From Parasponia andersonii (lineage: Eukaryota > Streptophyta > Magnoliopsida > Rosales > Cannabaceae), in NCBI GenBank assembly GCA_002914805.1, contig JXTB01000019.1, forward strand, positions 1,520,518 to 1,584,517: a stretch of DNA of 64,000 nt, given 5' to 3'. This document shows positions 22,210-34,309 of this stretch, piece by piece. Numbering within the stretch: the stretch's first letter is position 1; the number at the start of each line of letters is the position of its first letter. The notes under the pieces were generated by a model. The model searched no databases. It was not told the origin of the DNA and was given only the letters and a program-made list of their open reading frames with translations. A program made the translations under genes and the position numbers.

Positions 22210-22877
22210 TGCTTCAGGAAATATTTGGAAACGTTTAGCAAAATAATTATATCATAAATTTGTAGCATAAATTTTCCAAAATTTTGGGTAAGAATTATTA
22301 CCTCATGTTTTTTTTTTTTTTTCACTAGGTGCAATATGAATTGTCATTATTTAATTAAAATAAGATACAGAGTTTAAATTTAGAATTAAAAACAAATGTA
22401 ATAATTTTTTCTTTATATATTTTTGCCTAATTAATGTAATATTTTTTTGCAGATTCCTCAATATTGTATTAAACTAGAATAAAATTCTATTTTAAATCCA
22501 ACTCCAAGCTAGTGGTGTAGGATAAAGCGTGGAAGCCTACTTATTTAGTTTTCTCAATTTTAAGTAACAATATTTCTAATTTTTGTCAATATCATTTTTC
22601 TTCCTCCCATCCTCCCAAAAAGAAAACAATTTAAATTTCCAAGAAAAAAAAGAAAAACACACTTGGCAGCAGCCAGTTTTTCTTTTGTTTCCCCAAGGAG
22701 GGTCTTGGTATTAAAATATTGCAAAATATCCCTTAAAGGTTACTTTTCGGTTCCACAGTCCATACTACTCTACTTTGTCAGTGCCAAAACCATTAAAACC
22801 TTCTTTCTGCTGTTTCAGACATTGAAACTGAAAACCTCTGATGGTGCTGGAGACTGGAACCCTGAGTTACTGCTACA
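22089..22877 (+). promoter_or_regulatory. Upstream region and 5' leader of the PHD-transposase fusion gene
   Basis: AT-rich DNA with an (ATA)n microsatellite at 22180-22206, then a less AT-rich leader from about 22640. The leader exon ends CTACAATG at 22880, directly followed by a GTAATT donor, so the start codon is the last codon of the first exon. Transcription start and TATA box cannot be fixed from sequence alone. Confidence 0.45.
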
Positions 22878-25800
22878 ATGGTAATTTTTTCTATCAACCC
22901 ATTTCAGTATAGTTCAGTTCCCCTCAAATTATTTCCAATTACATCTTCATATTTTAAGCTTTCATGTGGTTTCAGTCCCTCTTTAGTCTCTACCATGTCT
23001 ATTTTGGTTTTTGTTTTCCCTTTGTTTATTTTTTTCTCCTTGAAATCAAATTATACTAAAAATTTGCTTACTATTTTCCTTTTTCTCATCTTCTCTTTGT
23101 TACTTGAAATGATTGTAGTGTATCTATGTGTATGAATAAAAGGACAAGTATTCTACTAAAGCACATATATTTCCTTCTTTTTTGGTTTTTGCCCCCTCAT
23201 TTTCAAGTACGTCATTTTCCAGTGTTATGTGATGCTTTTTTTCTAATTGAATTGTACATTTATAATCGGTTTTTAATTTCTGAACTGAGAAAGTGGCGAT
23301 TTTGAATAACTGCATTTTTTTTTGGTTTTGTTTTGTTTGCAGGCCACTGTGTGTCATACTTGTGGTGATGTTGGCTTCTCCAGGAGTTTCATATACTGTG
23401 ACAAGTGTCAGGACTATGCTGTTCATGGGTATGATCCTTAGTCTAAATTTATATGTTTTTGAACTATGATTATGAATGTAATTGTTCTGTTTCTGGGTTT
23501 TTAAAAAGTTCGGAAATTTACCCTTTAAAGTAAAAGTAAAGATGCATGACTTACTGAAATGATTCATAAGAGACTCTTTATATCTTTTTTTTTTTGAATT
23601 GCTTTCTGGAATCATATCAATAAATAGTTCATTTTATTTTTATTTTTATTTTTTTTCAAAAAAAACTAAAACTTAGTTGTTTGAATGACTGGTGTTTTTT
23701 GTTTTTCTCTTAATTTGTTTTCCAGCTATTGCCTTGATGAATTCCCAACAACTTTTGGTGAATCTGTCACTTGGGTCTGTGAGGACTGTAAACCCAATGG
23801 GGCAAAGGGCGTGAGTGGTTGTATTACTTTAGATGATGAGGAGATGCAGAAAAGCGGAAGCAGCTCTTTACACCCTGATCAGTCACCGTGCAATGACTAT
23901 AGCGATAAGGATTGTGAGCTCGATGGGCAGCAGGACATAGTTCTTGATGTTGAACAGCTAAATGAATCTATAGAAACTTGTCTTGATCCTCAATCTACGA
24001 TCGATCCTATATGCAGGTCTCTCATTTTCAGTCGCTTGACTTTGGAATATATGGTGAAATTCTATACCCAAATGCAGTTTATGGTTATGGGTTAGTAGTA
24101 TTACAATTTGTAATGATTTTTTAAAAAATTGAATATTATAATTTGTTGCTTTTGTGAATATACTAGTAGTTTTGAATGCAAAACGTACAAGAATGTCCAA
24201 TACTTCTTTGAAGTTCATTAATACTTTGGTTTAATCAAATTTTAACCAGTTTATTATTCTTCCTTGCTTGGTTCTATAGTTTTCTCTCTAATTTACTTGT
24301 ACAACGGTGACTTTTTCAGCCCCTTAAGTTTAAGAAGGTTTAATATTCGGTGAACTGAGGTAAAGTGTTTTGCTCAAACACAGGAATTTGATCAATGAGT
24401 TTAGGATGAATCTTTTTACTTGAATGAGGATATTGCCTGAAGCTCTGAATTCATGGGTCTTGCCTTATGAAATTGTATTCGCCATTACTCTAATTCCTTC
24501 TATTTAGCTTTCTTTTCCTTGATTTTTGTGCAATTACCAGCAATAATTATTTGCATACCTTGCAATCCAACGGTGGAGAGATTGCAGCAGGAGAGTTGTT
24601 GACAAATGCTACTAGTAAGAAGAATAAAGGTCGAGGTCCAGTGAAGCTTTCGAATCTGATGAAAGCCTATGGTGTAAAGCGTGAAGTTGTGGAATATAAT
24701 GGTAAAGGTCAGGCAATCGGTGAAGCTTCGGTAAAATTGGGTACCTTTCTTGGTGCTCTGGGTCGGACCCTGGTCCCAGTTATATACAAAAGCTGGAGTA
24801 AGGTGCCGAGGGAGCTGAAGGATAAAATATGGAGTTATGTGGAGGTATATAAATGCTTCAAATATTTATCAATTAGTTCTGTATTTTGTACCCTATAACT
24901 TTCATATATTGAATTTTGTAGGCGACATTCATTGTGGATTCAGAGAGAAGAAGTAGTGTTCTTTCTTCAACCTCAATTACATGGAGAAATTTCAAGACCA
25001 AACTCACCAGTAAATATATACTTCCTTTTAAGAATCAACCTGAACTCCTTAAACACCCACCTGAAGGCTATGATTTCATCAAACAAGAACATTGGGATGC
25101 GTTCGTAAGGTCCAGACTATCTGAGGAATTTCTCGTATGTATCAGAAGATTTGATTGTCTTAGTGCTAAGCACTTGATTTCTGTTGGACAATACCATACT
25201 TACTTTCTCATCCTTATAACATCTACAGAAGTTTAGGCAACTCCAGCAAGAGAGACAGGCCAAAAATATATTTAAGCACCGACTGGGCCAGAAGGGTTAC
25301 GCTCGTCTCAGGGAAGAATTAGTAAGAATGTGATTGTTGATCTTATTATATAACTGACAAATTACTGTAATACTTTCAATTAACTAATTTTGGTGCGGTT
25401 GTACTGATAGAAACGTTCCTTAGGAGTGACCAAGGAGATTGACAGAAGCATTCTATGGAAAGAAGGTCATAAGAATAAAAAGGGAGAATATGTAGAAAAA
25501 GAAGTTAAAGAATGTGCTACTAAAATTGTAAGATGATTCCATTCCCTAATTACAAAGATTTTGTATAATGACTCGTGTTCATCCATTTTCCGCTAACGAA
25601 AATTTTGCAGGATGAGTTAACCAAGCTTGTTGAAGAGGGCAGTTTAGCTATTGCAGGGAGCCATGATATTCTTACCATGGCTCTGGGTACTGCTGAACAT
25701 ACTGGTCAGGTTAGGGGTGCAGGACACTCAGTCACTCCAAAATCCTACTTTAATACCTCCAACTGTCGTCTCTCTCGAATGGAGGAACAACAAAAACTGA

Positions 25801-26126
25801 TGGCTCGACAAATTGAAAAATTGCAAGAAGAAGTCAGAACATTAAAAGAACTTCTCCTCAAAACAGCTACACCCCAATCTGATAGCATTAGCTGCAATAC
25901 CTCTGTCGTTGACATCTCTCCTACCTCCGTGGAGGAGGTGAGTAACAAAAGGAGGTTTGCGGTTGTTTACGAAGAGAAAAATTCTATTGCTATTATAAAT
26001 CCCTTCATTTCTTACTCACTGTTGATGATTTGAGCTTTTTCATTTGCTATATAAGTCAAACCATGCAAGTTGACATTGGCCTGAGAACAAAATGAATTGT
26101 TGCTAATTGTACAGGTTTTGAAGTAG
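22878..26126 (+). CDS. PHD finger fused to Ptta/En/Spm transposase-derived domain
   Basis: Nine exons: 22878-22880, 23343-23428, 23726-24016, 24541-24844, 24922-25134, 25229-25321, 25411-25527, 25611-25937, 26115-26126. All have GT-AG borders, all phases fit, and the total is 1446 nt (481 residues) without an internal stop. Residues 5-51 form a C4HC3 PHD finger (C5, C8, C20, C23, H29, C32, C48, C51), close to that of the gene at 41.2 kb. Residues 52-127 are acidic and low-complexity. From 128 on, five exons encode a plant transposase family domain (Ptta/En/Spm, PF03004), with WDAFVRSRLSEEFL, HRLGQKGYARL, IDRSILWKEGHKNKKGEY and the VRGAGHSVTPKSYF signature. A coiled coil (about 426-453, EEQQKLMARQIEKLQEEV) follows. 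PHD fingers of this type are known to read histone H3 tails; the PF03004 part may bind DNA (inference). Likely nuclear. Three 68-bp repeats follow in the 3' region. Confidence 0.85.
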
Positions 26127-26290
26127 GCAGACCCTACTTGACGATCCATTGAGTTCCTTCTGGAGGCGAAAGAACTATTCTCCGGTCGCAGTTTGTGATC
26201 ATTTTGTCACAGTTGGCAGTCTTTTTGGTCTCACTAGTCTCTATTGAATGACCATGCTTGTATATAGTGGCTTATTACCAAAAGTTCTAC

Positions 26291-26494
26291 GAACTTTTTG
26301 AGTTAGAAAGCCTCCACATTAAATTTTTGTTATCATCTATGTTATGGATCTTTCAGACGAACTTTTTGAATTAGAAAGCCTCCACATTAAATTTTTGTTA
26401 TCATCTATGTTATGGATCTTTCAGACGAACTTTTTGAATTAGAAAGCCTCCACATTAAATTTTTGTTATCATCTATGTTATGGATCTTTCAGAC
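26291..26494. repeat. Three tandem copies of a 68-bp unit
   Basis: Units at 26291-26358, 26359-26426 and 26427-26494 begin GAACTTTTTGA and end TTTCAGAC. The last two are identical and the first differs by one base. They lie about 165 bp after the stop of the PHD-transposase gene, probably in its 3' UTR. Confidence 0.97.
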
Positions 26495-27621
26495 TCAGTA
26501 GCCGAAGAATTGCACTTTGTGTCAACTTTCTATAGTCTTTTGATAGTTCAACTTATTGTACTGAAAAATAGCTGGATTACTAATTGTATACCCAAAGGAC
26601 CTTGTATTGTAAAAGGAGACATCCTTTCACGGCCAAGGTTTAATCTGATATTTTCTGGAAACACATGGGCTTTACTGCAAAAATAACAAATACAAGATTA
26701 TGTAAAGATAATTTTCGATTTTTTTGGGTTATTTTATGAAAGCAAATTATCTAATGTAGAATGAATACAATGGATAGGTTTTAGATTTACCAAAAGATAA
26801 AAAGAAAAAACCTAGTTTAAGTGAAACGCATGCTTATATTAGGGTAAAGTTACACAGATATGCCGTGATTTGTGTGGAAAATTTGACGCTGTTGGTCAAA
26901 AATTATATATCCCGGAAAATTAAAAGAAAAGGATAGCTTACTCTAATATCTATAAATTATTGAGAAAGTCTCATTTCGGTGGTAGACTCTAAAATTTCTC
27001 TCAAGTTTTAAAAAAATATTCTTCACCGATCTAATTTTGGATCTTTTTCCACTAAAAATCATTTACTTAGCTGATATCATTTACTTTTAACGACGCATCG
27101 GTGATTTTATATATGGAATAATATTAGTATTGATAGTGAAAATTTGAAAAAAGTTTGGCTTTAGTATTTTATTGGTTAATGGAAAATGTTAAAAAGAACT
27201 AATAAATAACAATTTAAAAGTTTCAGGTCAAAATGAGATTTTTTTTAATAATTTAAGGATTAATTTTGTTAATTCTTAAAAAAAAAAAAAAGGTGGTCTA
27301 TACAAACACCTCATCTGCAAGTCAAATCACAAGTTGCTAAGTATCAAGTTAGAAGAATAGTTAGCTAATAGCAAGACTAACTCGAGTAACGGGTCTAAGG
27401 AGATCAAATAGTAAAGTGACACATCTCTAACGTGTCAACCCTCAATGCTTCATTAAACTAGAGATGCGTTGGTGTCAAATGCTTGCTGCCTAAGCCCTTT
27501 TAGCGGCAGGTTATCACCTCCCCTTGCCTCTTAGTGGCTATAAATATAAGGCACTTACCTTTGTAATACATATCAAGATACACACATGTTTAATATATAT
27601 ACACACACACACACACGAATA
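26495..27621. other. Intergenic DNA
   Basis: No gene recognised. An (AC)n tract lies at 27600-27616. The stretch 27300-27560 is less AT-rich but has no open frame. Confidence 0.5.
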
Positions 27622-27828
27622 ACGCTGGTTATCCTAGAATTTGTAACAAAATTTGTAACAAAATTTTAATACCAAGATATAATAGGTGAATTAGTACTAT
27701 TTAATTAATGAATATGATTAGTATATTTGTGGTAAGTTCTGATATACTAATTAAATCATGACAACTCATATATCATATGTGTTACTATTAAAAATTTAGT
27801 AACAATTTTGTTATATCTAACATCATTC
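27622..27828. mobile_element. MITE, copy 1 of a local family
   Basis: The ends are imperfect inverted copies: the left reads TTGTAACAAAATTTTAATACC and the right is its degraded complement around TTAAAAATTTAGTAACAA, followed by ATATCTAACATCATTC. The interior has no coding capacity. The end sequences and the ATATG/CATAT blocks match copies at 46813-46998 and 47920-48075. The superfamily is undetermined. Confidence 0.6.
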
Positions 27829-29927
27829 AATCTTTACACAACAAATATACACTTTTGTCACTCATTCTTTCTCGAGTTTTCTCAACTTGCTCACTATGAG
27901 ACCACTAATTTAGCTTTTCAATTTAATTCCTTATCTAATATAAAAAACCAAAAATGGTCAAATTTCCCTTTTGAGATTTTATGAATATCTTTTACATTAA
28001 ATTAATCTAAAATAAATTTATTATATCTTATAATAAAAATCGAGTCTCACATTATAATAATAATAATAATCTTAATTTAATCCAATACAATACAAAATAT
28101 AAAATATTATTAAGTTTATTAAACCCAATTTTATAATCTAGCACTAATCCCGCCTACCACACGCATCCCCAAGCAATTTGTTGATTCCTACTCTTGGTTA
28201 TAGATCCTTCGTACAACCATATTGAATTGGTCATTTTACCATATCAATCTCCACCCAAAGTCCGCCGTATGAACTCAATTGCTTTATCACTTTATTCCTC
28301 ATCCGAGCCAGTATATGTTCCACATTAGTCAATGATTTGTTAATAACATAAGTCCGGCTCTTTTATATCACCATTTTCACTCGAACTTCCTAAAATATTT
28401 ACATTTTGGGTACTGATTACTCTCCGGCCCAAACTTTTGATGCTCACATAGTTTGGGTGCTCACTAATTTAACTAACTTTTGTGCTACATAACTACTAAC
28501 AATTTCATTTTGGGTCATGCAGGATTACGAAGAGGGTTATTTGATGAACTGAGTTATTTTATGCGGCCACTCATGTTACTTCTTCTTTCTTTCTCTGCAA
28601 GATCTATGAGAAATGTTGCTTGACCAGAAGACCTGTGTTTCATGCAACCGCCCATTATCGCAACCAACCATGTTAATTTTAGCACTTTAAACTTGTCATA
28701 TATAGCTCTAGTTTGACAATCTTATACTTGCAGAAACTATTTGTTCTTCTATTGAATCTGAAATATTTGGTAGCATAAAACTATCTAACCGTTAGTTATT
28801 TATTTTCAGCACTTATTATCTGCTAATTTTAACTAACAACATGAATAGTACTACCTATGTTGTTGACCAATACGCGACAAAGATCGTTGAAACCACTCAT
28901 ACTAACTAATTTACAAATTATATTATAAAAGACCTCCATAGAATACGTGGAAGTTGGAAAGTGTTGTCGCCACCATATGCATAATATTGTTTATATTTTA
29001 TTTTTAATTGACAAAGAGTTATTATAGAGTTATTTTTTTTTAAATTTATAGTAATTAGTAGTCATTAGTCACTTAAAAAAAATCTAATTATTAAAAAAAA
29101 AAAAAACTCGAGCTGGAGTATATTGTCCAAAAGCTTATAGCTTAAAATTTTCAGTATTCGTCCGTATATGTTGTTCTTCCAAGTAAGTACTTTTAGCAGA
29201 AATAGTGTCCTAGCTTGACATTTGGCATCACAGAATTTGGAAATTCTCCATTAATATGGTAATGACACTTGTCTGAGGTGCCATGATTTTCATTCGGCTA
29301 ATGAGATTTTCGCATGTCAATTTTTTTTTAACTAACCTTATGTGACACAATTTGTCATATTATTTTCTAACTTAATCTTAATGTTTGATTTAGTGACTAA
29401 TTATAAAAATTCAGTCTCTATCCAAACAAAACAAAGGCATATTTTGACCATTTTATTTAACTCAAAAAAAAAATATCATCGATGGTATATGATAATTTTT
29501 GACCATTTTTTGGATTATTCAGCAAGAGCATAGCATATATAAATTTTAGATTCGGTGATTTTCGATTTTCTTTATGATAATTTTCAAAAATGATCATAAA
29601 TTCTTGAACATTTTCGTGGTTCTTGGGTAAATTTACCTAAATAAACCTAGAAATGATTTTTTTAAAGACAATTATCTTAGATACCCTTGAAATTTAATAA
29701 TAAATTATTTTATAGCATAACCGTAATATATAAATATAAAATTGCTTTTCCGTGTTGATGTGTTTATCAACATTGAATGGGAGCCAATGCTTAATTTTCC
29801 TTAACAATGCTTGAGCATTTCTTTCATTGAGATTATGTTTGATTTTCACTTCAGCTTGAGATTGTTTTTCATTGAGATAGATAATAATAGAGGAAAATAG
29901 AGAGAGTTTAGGCTTTTAGAGGGATAG
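27829..29927. other. AT-rich intergenic DNA
   Basis: No gene, RNA gene or clear element end was recognised. Short frames such as that at 29342-29533 are low-complexity and without domain. Confidence 0.5.
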
Positions 29928-29936
29928 CATAAAATA
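29928..29936. repeat. Left target-site duplication CATAAAATA
   Basis: Identical to 30994-31002 on the other side of the Mutator-like element. Confidence 0.85.
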
Positions 29937-30993
29937 GGGAGTTTCTACAATACATCTCCAGTTTTTTGGTGTATCATTACACCTCGATTGAGCGGCCTTA
30001 AACAAATCTTAAGGCTTATAGGCCCCAGAAAGTACAGTAAGTAAATAAAGTTAGATACACTGGATTATACTCTATCTTCTTTCTCTTTTGCTAAAATTGT
30101 GCTTGTTCTTCCTCAACTTTTTTTTTTTTTTTTTACTTTTTTCATTTAACTGTCAAAATTCAAGTACCGAAAATCTCCAGCCCTAGGATCGTTCCTTTTC
30201 GATTCAATCTGGTAGAAGAATAGATACATTATTTTACATAATACTTACTACAGCAACAGTAACAAAACTTTATCTCTTTCTCCCTTCTGATTTATCTCCG
30301 ATTTTGGAGTTTCAAGAGCTTTGATCCACCAAATTTGGAGGTGGGTTTTGGGCAAAGCACCATATTTTTGCTGGATTATTTCTGTGGGGCTCTCGCATCA
30401 TTGGGTTTATAGATTTTATGGAATTGAATTGGATGACGGATATTTATTTGTTATTTAATTGAAATTGAAGATTAATTTTTTGCACCATTTCTGTCAAGTG
30501 GTATGTTTGTTTACCTAGAAAATGAAGGAATATAAGAGAAATTTTTTATTTTGAGTGTTTAATTTTGGATTTTGATTAATGTAGAATTACATGGTCTTTG
30601 TTCTGACTTTTAAGCTGAATTTATGTATATATGAATTAAGATTTTGCCTAAACTTTTTGGTTTGTTATTCCCATTATTTTGTTGTTGGAAGCTCTTAATC
30701 TGTGAATTGGGTTTGAATGGAGCCACTGAAAATGTTAGAGATTGATAGGTTTGAACTTATTTTTACTTCACTGGAATATGCCCCATCTTCTTCTTCATTT
30801 ATTAAAGTTGTCCATCTTCTTCCTCAACTCTCGTATTTTGGAACTTTAATAATAAAAAATCTTAATTGGGTAAAATTAGATGAAGTAGCATTCACAATAA
30901 TTATTGTGATCTTTAGTTTATGTCCAGTAAGAATTCTTAAAATAGGAGTGTATTGATACACCAAAATACTGGGGGTGTATTGTAGAAACTCCC
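29937..30993. mobile_element. Mutator-like non-autonomous transposon with 9-bp target duplication
   Basis: The element starts GGGAGTTTCTACAATACA and ends with the reverse complement of that sequence. The inverted ends continue imperfectly for roughly 50 bp (TTTTGGTGTATCA shared). The 9-bp direct repeat CATAAAATA flanks it at 29928-29936 and 30994-31002. A 9-bp duplication with long inverted ends beginning with G is typical of the Mutator superfamily. No transposase is present in the 1057-bp interior. The interior around 30240-30440 reads like a gene leader (CT-rich, less AT-biased, followed by intron-like T-rich DNA), so this may be a Pack-MULE with a captured 5' UTR; I do not recognise the donor. 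Confidence 0.85.
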
Positions 30994-31002
30994 CATAAAA
31001 TA
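30994..31002. repeat. Right target-site duplication CATAAAATA
   Basis: Identical to 29928-29936. Confidence 0.85.
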
Positions 31003-31860
31003 TTGAGAGTATATTGGTCTTTCTAAATATTTAGAAATATATATTTCAGAGTTTTACTAAGCGGAACATGTATCTTGATTAGTTACATTATTGGGCATGG
31101 TTACTAAATTTTCTACATCCACTTTAAAGTAATATGAAAAAAAGTTTGGTATAAGAATCGGTGTTGCTAAATAACATTTGAAAAAATTACGTCACTGCTC
31201 TCTGAATTTTACCTAGTGTTACACTTTGCCTCGAGATGATTTATTGTAGCACATTTTGTCCATAAAATTGGTGAAAATAGTCTCTTTTTTTTTTATAATA
31301 AAATTGGTTTCTTGACTACTAACCTTTTTCTTAAAGACCATTTGCGTGCAATTTGGTTTGACTATTTGATATCCTCCATCGGCTTTCTTAAATTGAAGAA
31401 TAATGAATGCTTTTACCTTCCTTAAAATGAGACTATTTTTTGCAATTTGGGCCAAAATATGTCAAGATCAAATTTTCAGGGACAATGGGTAAATTTGTCA
31501 TTAACATTTACTCGTATCAAGACAAGGCTCAAGCAATAAACAAAAAATAAGTAAAATTGCATTACCACCCTTTTTTTCATGTCAAAATTATATTAATGCC
31601 TATTAATAAAAACATATTTAGATTAGGACACCAATCTAGTAAGTATTTTTTTTAATTTATCCATAAGTATTGTTTTGTCTAATTAAAATTCATTACACAT
31701 TTTTTTTCATAGTAAAATGTGAAGAATGAAAAATATTAAATAATGAATATTTATTTTTATTTCTTTTTTCTAACTATTCAAATTATTGTAATCTTAAATA
31801 ATGATCCAATAGTTCTGAAAAAAACCTATAGATAGGAAAAAAATTACTTATTAGATTGAG

Positions 31861-31905
<45 letters not shown>
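31003..31905. other. AT-rich intergenic DNA ending in an (AT)n tract
   Basis: No gene recognised; the reverse-strand frame at 31219-31455 has no domain. An (AT)n microsatellite occupies about 31865-31905 and abuts a MITE. Confidence 0.5.
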
Positions 31906-31908
<3 letters not shown>

Positions 31909-32060
31909 GGACAGATGTAGTTCTCTCAAGAGACCGGTTCTGTTCATATTTTAACCAATATAAGTCATGTTTTGGCCAATACAAATTGGTTAAACTATGA
32001 CCCGTATTAGCCAAAATATGAATAAGACTTATCCCTTCGAAAAAATTACATTCGTAACCT
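31906..32060. mobile_element. Foldback MITE next to an (AT)n tract
   Basis: The 155-bp unit is an imperfect palindrome. The left arm (AGGGGACAGATGTA ... TTCATATTTTAACC) pairs with the right (CCAAAATATGAATAAG ... TACATTCGTAACCT). It is flanked by TA on both sides, as in Tc1/mariner-type MITEs, though the AT-rich target makes that weak. Confidence 0.6.
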
Positions 32061-32147
32061 ATATTTGATTGTACTATTAGTATGGCCTTCGTGAAAAAAT
32101 TATATTCGTAACCTATATTTGATTGTACTATTAGTATGGCCTTCGTG
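32040..32147. repeat. 54-bp tandem duplication
   Basis: Two nearly identical units beginning AAAAAATTA-ATTCGTAACC and ending GGCCTTCGTG. The duplication spans the right edge of the neighbouring MITE and the start of the duplicated gene segment, so it arose after the MITE inserted. Confidence 0.9.
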
Positions 32148-33390
32148 AAGCATAGTGATGAACCTTAAGCTGGCCATGTAAAGCTTGTTAATAATGAGCA
32201 ACTTTTTGATCCTAAAGTTTTTTTAAAATATGTCTTGGAGTTGGTTCGGTTTTGACTAATTTAGAGTAGGCTAAAACTCAATTTAGGAGTTCATCTGAAA
32301 ACTCTGGCAGTTGAAAATTTGCTTGTATGCAAAACAAATGTGTATCAAATACTGGATTTTTGCCTTTTCAACTTAACATTATTTTATTTCAAACTTTTGG
32401 TCATTGAGATAATTGCGACCTTGTATGAAATCACTCATTACATCATACGTACGGTTGTTCTGCTGAAATGGTGAATCCCTGAGTGTGCTTAGATTTGTCG
32501 ATTAACATGTGAGACATAGACTATAGGTTTACATGAAACGCAATGTTGGCCTTAGACGTTAGTTTCTCACTGTGCTTAATCTTGTTAGCGTAAATTTTAC
32601 GTGGTTTTAACTTATAATTCATAATCACTGTGCGGAGTTAAGGATGACCATTGATGGCAATCTTTTATTTGCTATTCACTTACATAACATTCAATAACTT
32701 ATAGACGAAATGAGTTAGCTTAAGTAGAAAGAACATTTATTATCTGAAATTTCGGTCTTAGATTCAAGCTACATTGTAAATAAACGTGAAATCTTATTAT
32801 CAATGGAAAATAGATAGTAATAAGTATTTTTTCTAATTTATAATAAATAAAGGTCACTAGTCTAACCTCAAGCCCTATTTTATAAAATAATAATAAAAAA
32901 AAGTGCTGTAACTTGTTGGTTAAACTGCCATTTTAGGAGCTTTCTTTTTTTCATTCTCTAATTATATCATCTTCAGCATTTTGATAGTGTGGATTTTTTT
33001 TTTTCTTTGGAAAATTCTTTCAACAAAACATTGTTGTTAGCCATATATGGATATATGTATATAATCGTAGTGGCTTGTATATTTTTGATTTCCATCTCGT
33101 GGGAAATTTTGGTTCTAAATGCCTTACGTTGCTGCTATCGGCAGCGTAGGATATATAAATTTATTATGGTGTACCGTTTAACTATATTTATATAGTTGTA
33201 GCGGAAATTTGCAGTTATTAACTCTGTTTCCTTTTTGTTCCAGCTGATCATCTGCCAGCAATGTGGTGACGAGGGCTACTCTGGGGCTCTGATTTATTGT
33301 GAAAAAAGTGTTAAGAATACGCCACTCATGGGTATGCTATATAGGTGTTAGTTTTCGTTTTACCTATTAATACTCTCAAAATCAAAAGAA
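32060..33390 (+). pseudogene. Duplicated 5' segment of the PHD/AIPP2 gene, with broken PHD exon
   Basis: This segment is collinear with 40195-41310, the first intron and first coding exon of the gene at 41.2 kb (shared blocks include AAGCTTGTTAAT-ATGAGC and GCAAAACAAATGTGTATCA). The PHD exon copy at 33243-33330 reads IICQQCGDEGYSGALIYCEKS and then loses frame by small length changes. The remaining exons are not present downstream; an LTR element follows at 33.8 kb. It is a truncated, non-functional duplicate. Confidence 0.85.
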
Positions 33391-33822
33391 AAAGGGAAAA
33401 TTCTACTATACAACTCCTACAAATGACCATTAACTTACAACCCCTCTTTGACCATTGGATTTAGATTGAATGATCAGGATTGGCATTAATAGATGGCAAA
33501 AAAGGTGCTTTGGTTTATACGGAAACTAAATGCCTTGTCCGATTATCAAGGAATAATATAATGCAATAAAGGGGGCGAAAAAAAAAAGCTTTGTTTACAC
33601 AATTTCATTAATCCCATCCATGTAATCCTCATAAAATTCGTATTTGAGCGTAACTTCTTTAGTTTCTTATCTGTAATTAGGGTTTTATGAGTTTCAAACA
33701 AAAAACAAAAAAAAATAAAAATACTAGGGTTTTACAAGTGTTTGCTGGGTGTCTCTTGAAATGTTAATTACAAAAGAAAAAAACTGATCTTTAGTGTTTG
33801 AAAATCATAACAGACGGTGATC
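33391..33822. other. Intergenic DNA
   Basis: AT-rich sequence between the duplicated PHD segment and a Copia derivative. Nothing recognised. Confidence 0.5.
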
Positions 33823-34309
33823 TTCTTAGGAGATGTGTCTCNAATACGAGTTGAGAAAATTTGGGTAAAATGAAAAAACTAAGGCACAGAAAATAATTAA
33901 CGTGGTCCACCCAATTTAGGCTACGTCCACGGATAAAGTTGTGAAGAATTTCACTATGAAAAAGAGATTACAACTCACTTCTCTCTAAATATAAGGAGAG
34001 AATAAATGAACCTCTCTCTCTCTTGAAATAGGAGAAAACACTCTTTCTAAACAATTTAGGAGAAAACAAGTGGGACACTAAGAGGAATTCCTAGACTTGA
34101 ATTCTCTCTTAGAAAGGAAGAGGATTTAGAATGAGATGCAAAACAAGTGACGAAGCCCTCCGTATTTATAGAACTTGAAAGGTGGTATGAACACCATCTT
34201 TTACTATTACTATTACTGCTGCCCTTTTTACTATTCCTATTGCGGTTGCCCTTTTTCACTGTTCCTATTGCAGCTGGTTGGTGAGCTGCAATTATTGATT
34301 TGTTCAATA
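33823..34309 (-). repeat. LTR (3' LTR in minus orientation)
   Basis: Matches 34869-35458 across most of its length. It contains about three units of a 27-bp GC-punctuated repeat (TTTTACTATTCCTATTGCGG...) near 34199-34280. The single n of the window lies in it. Confidence 0.85.
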
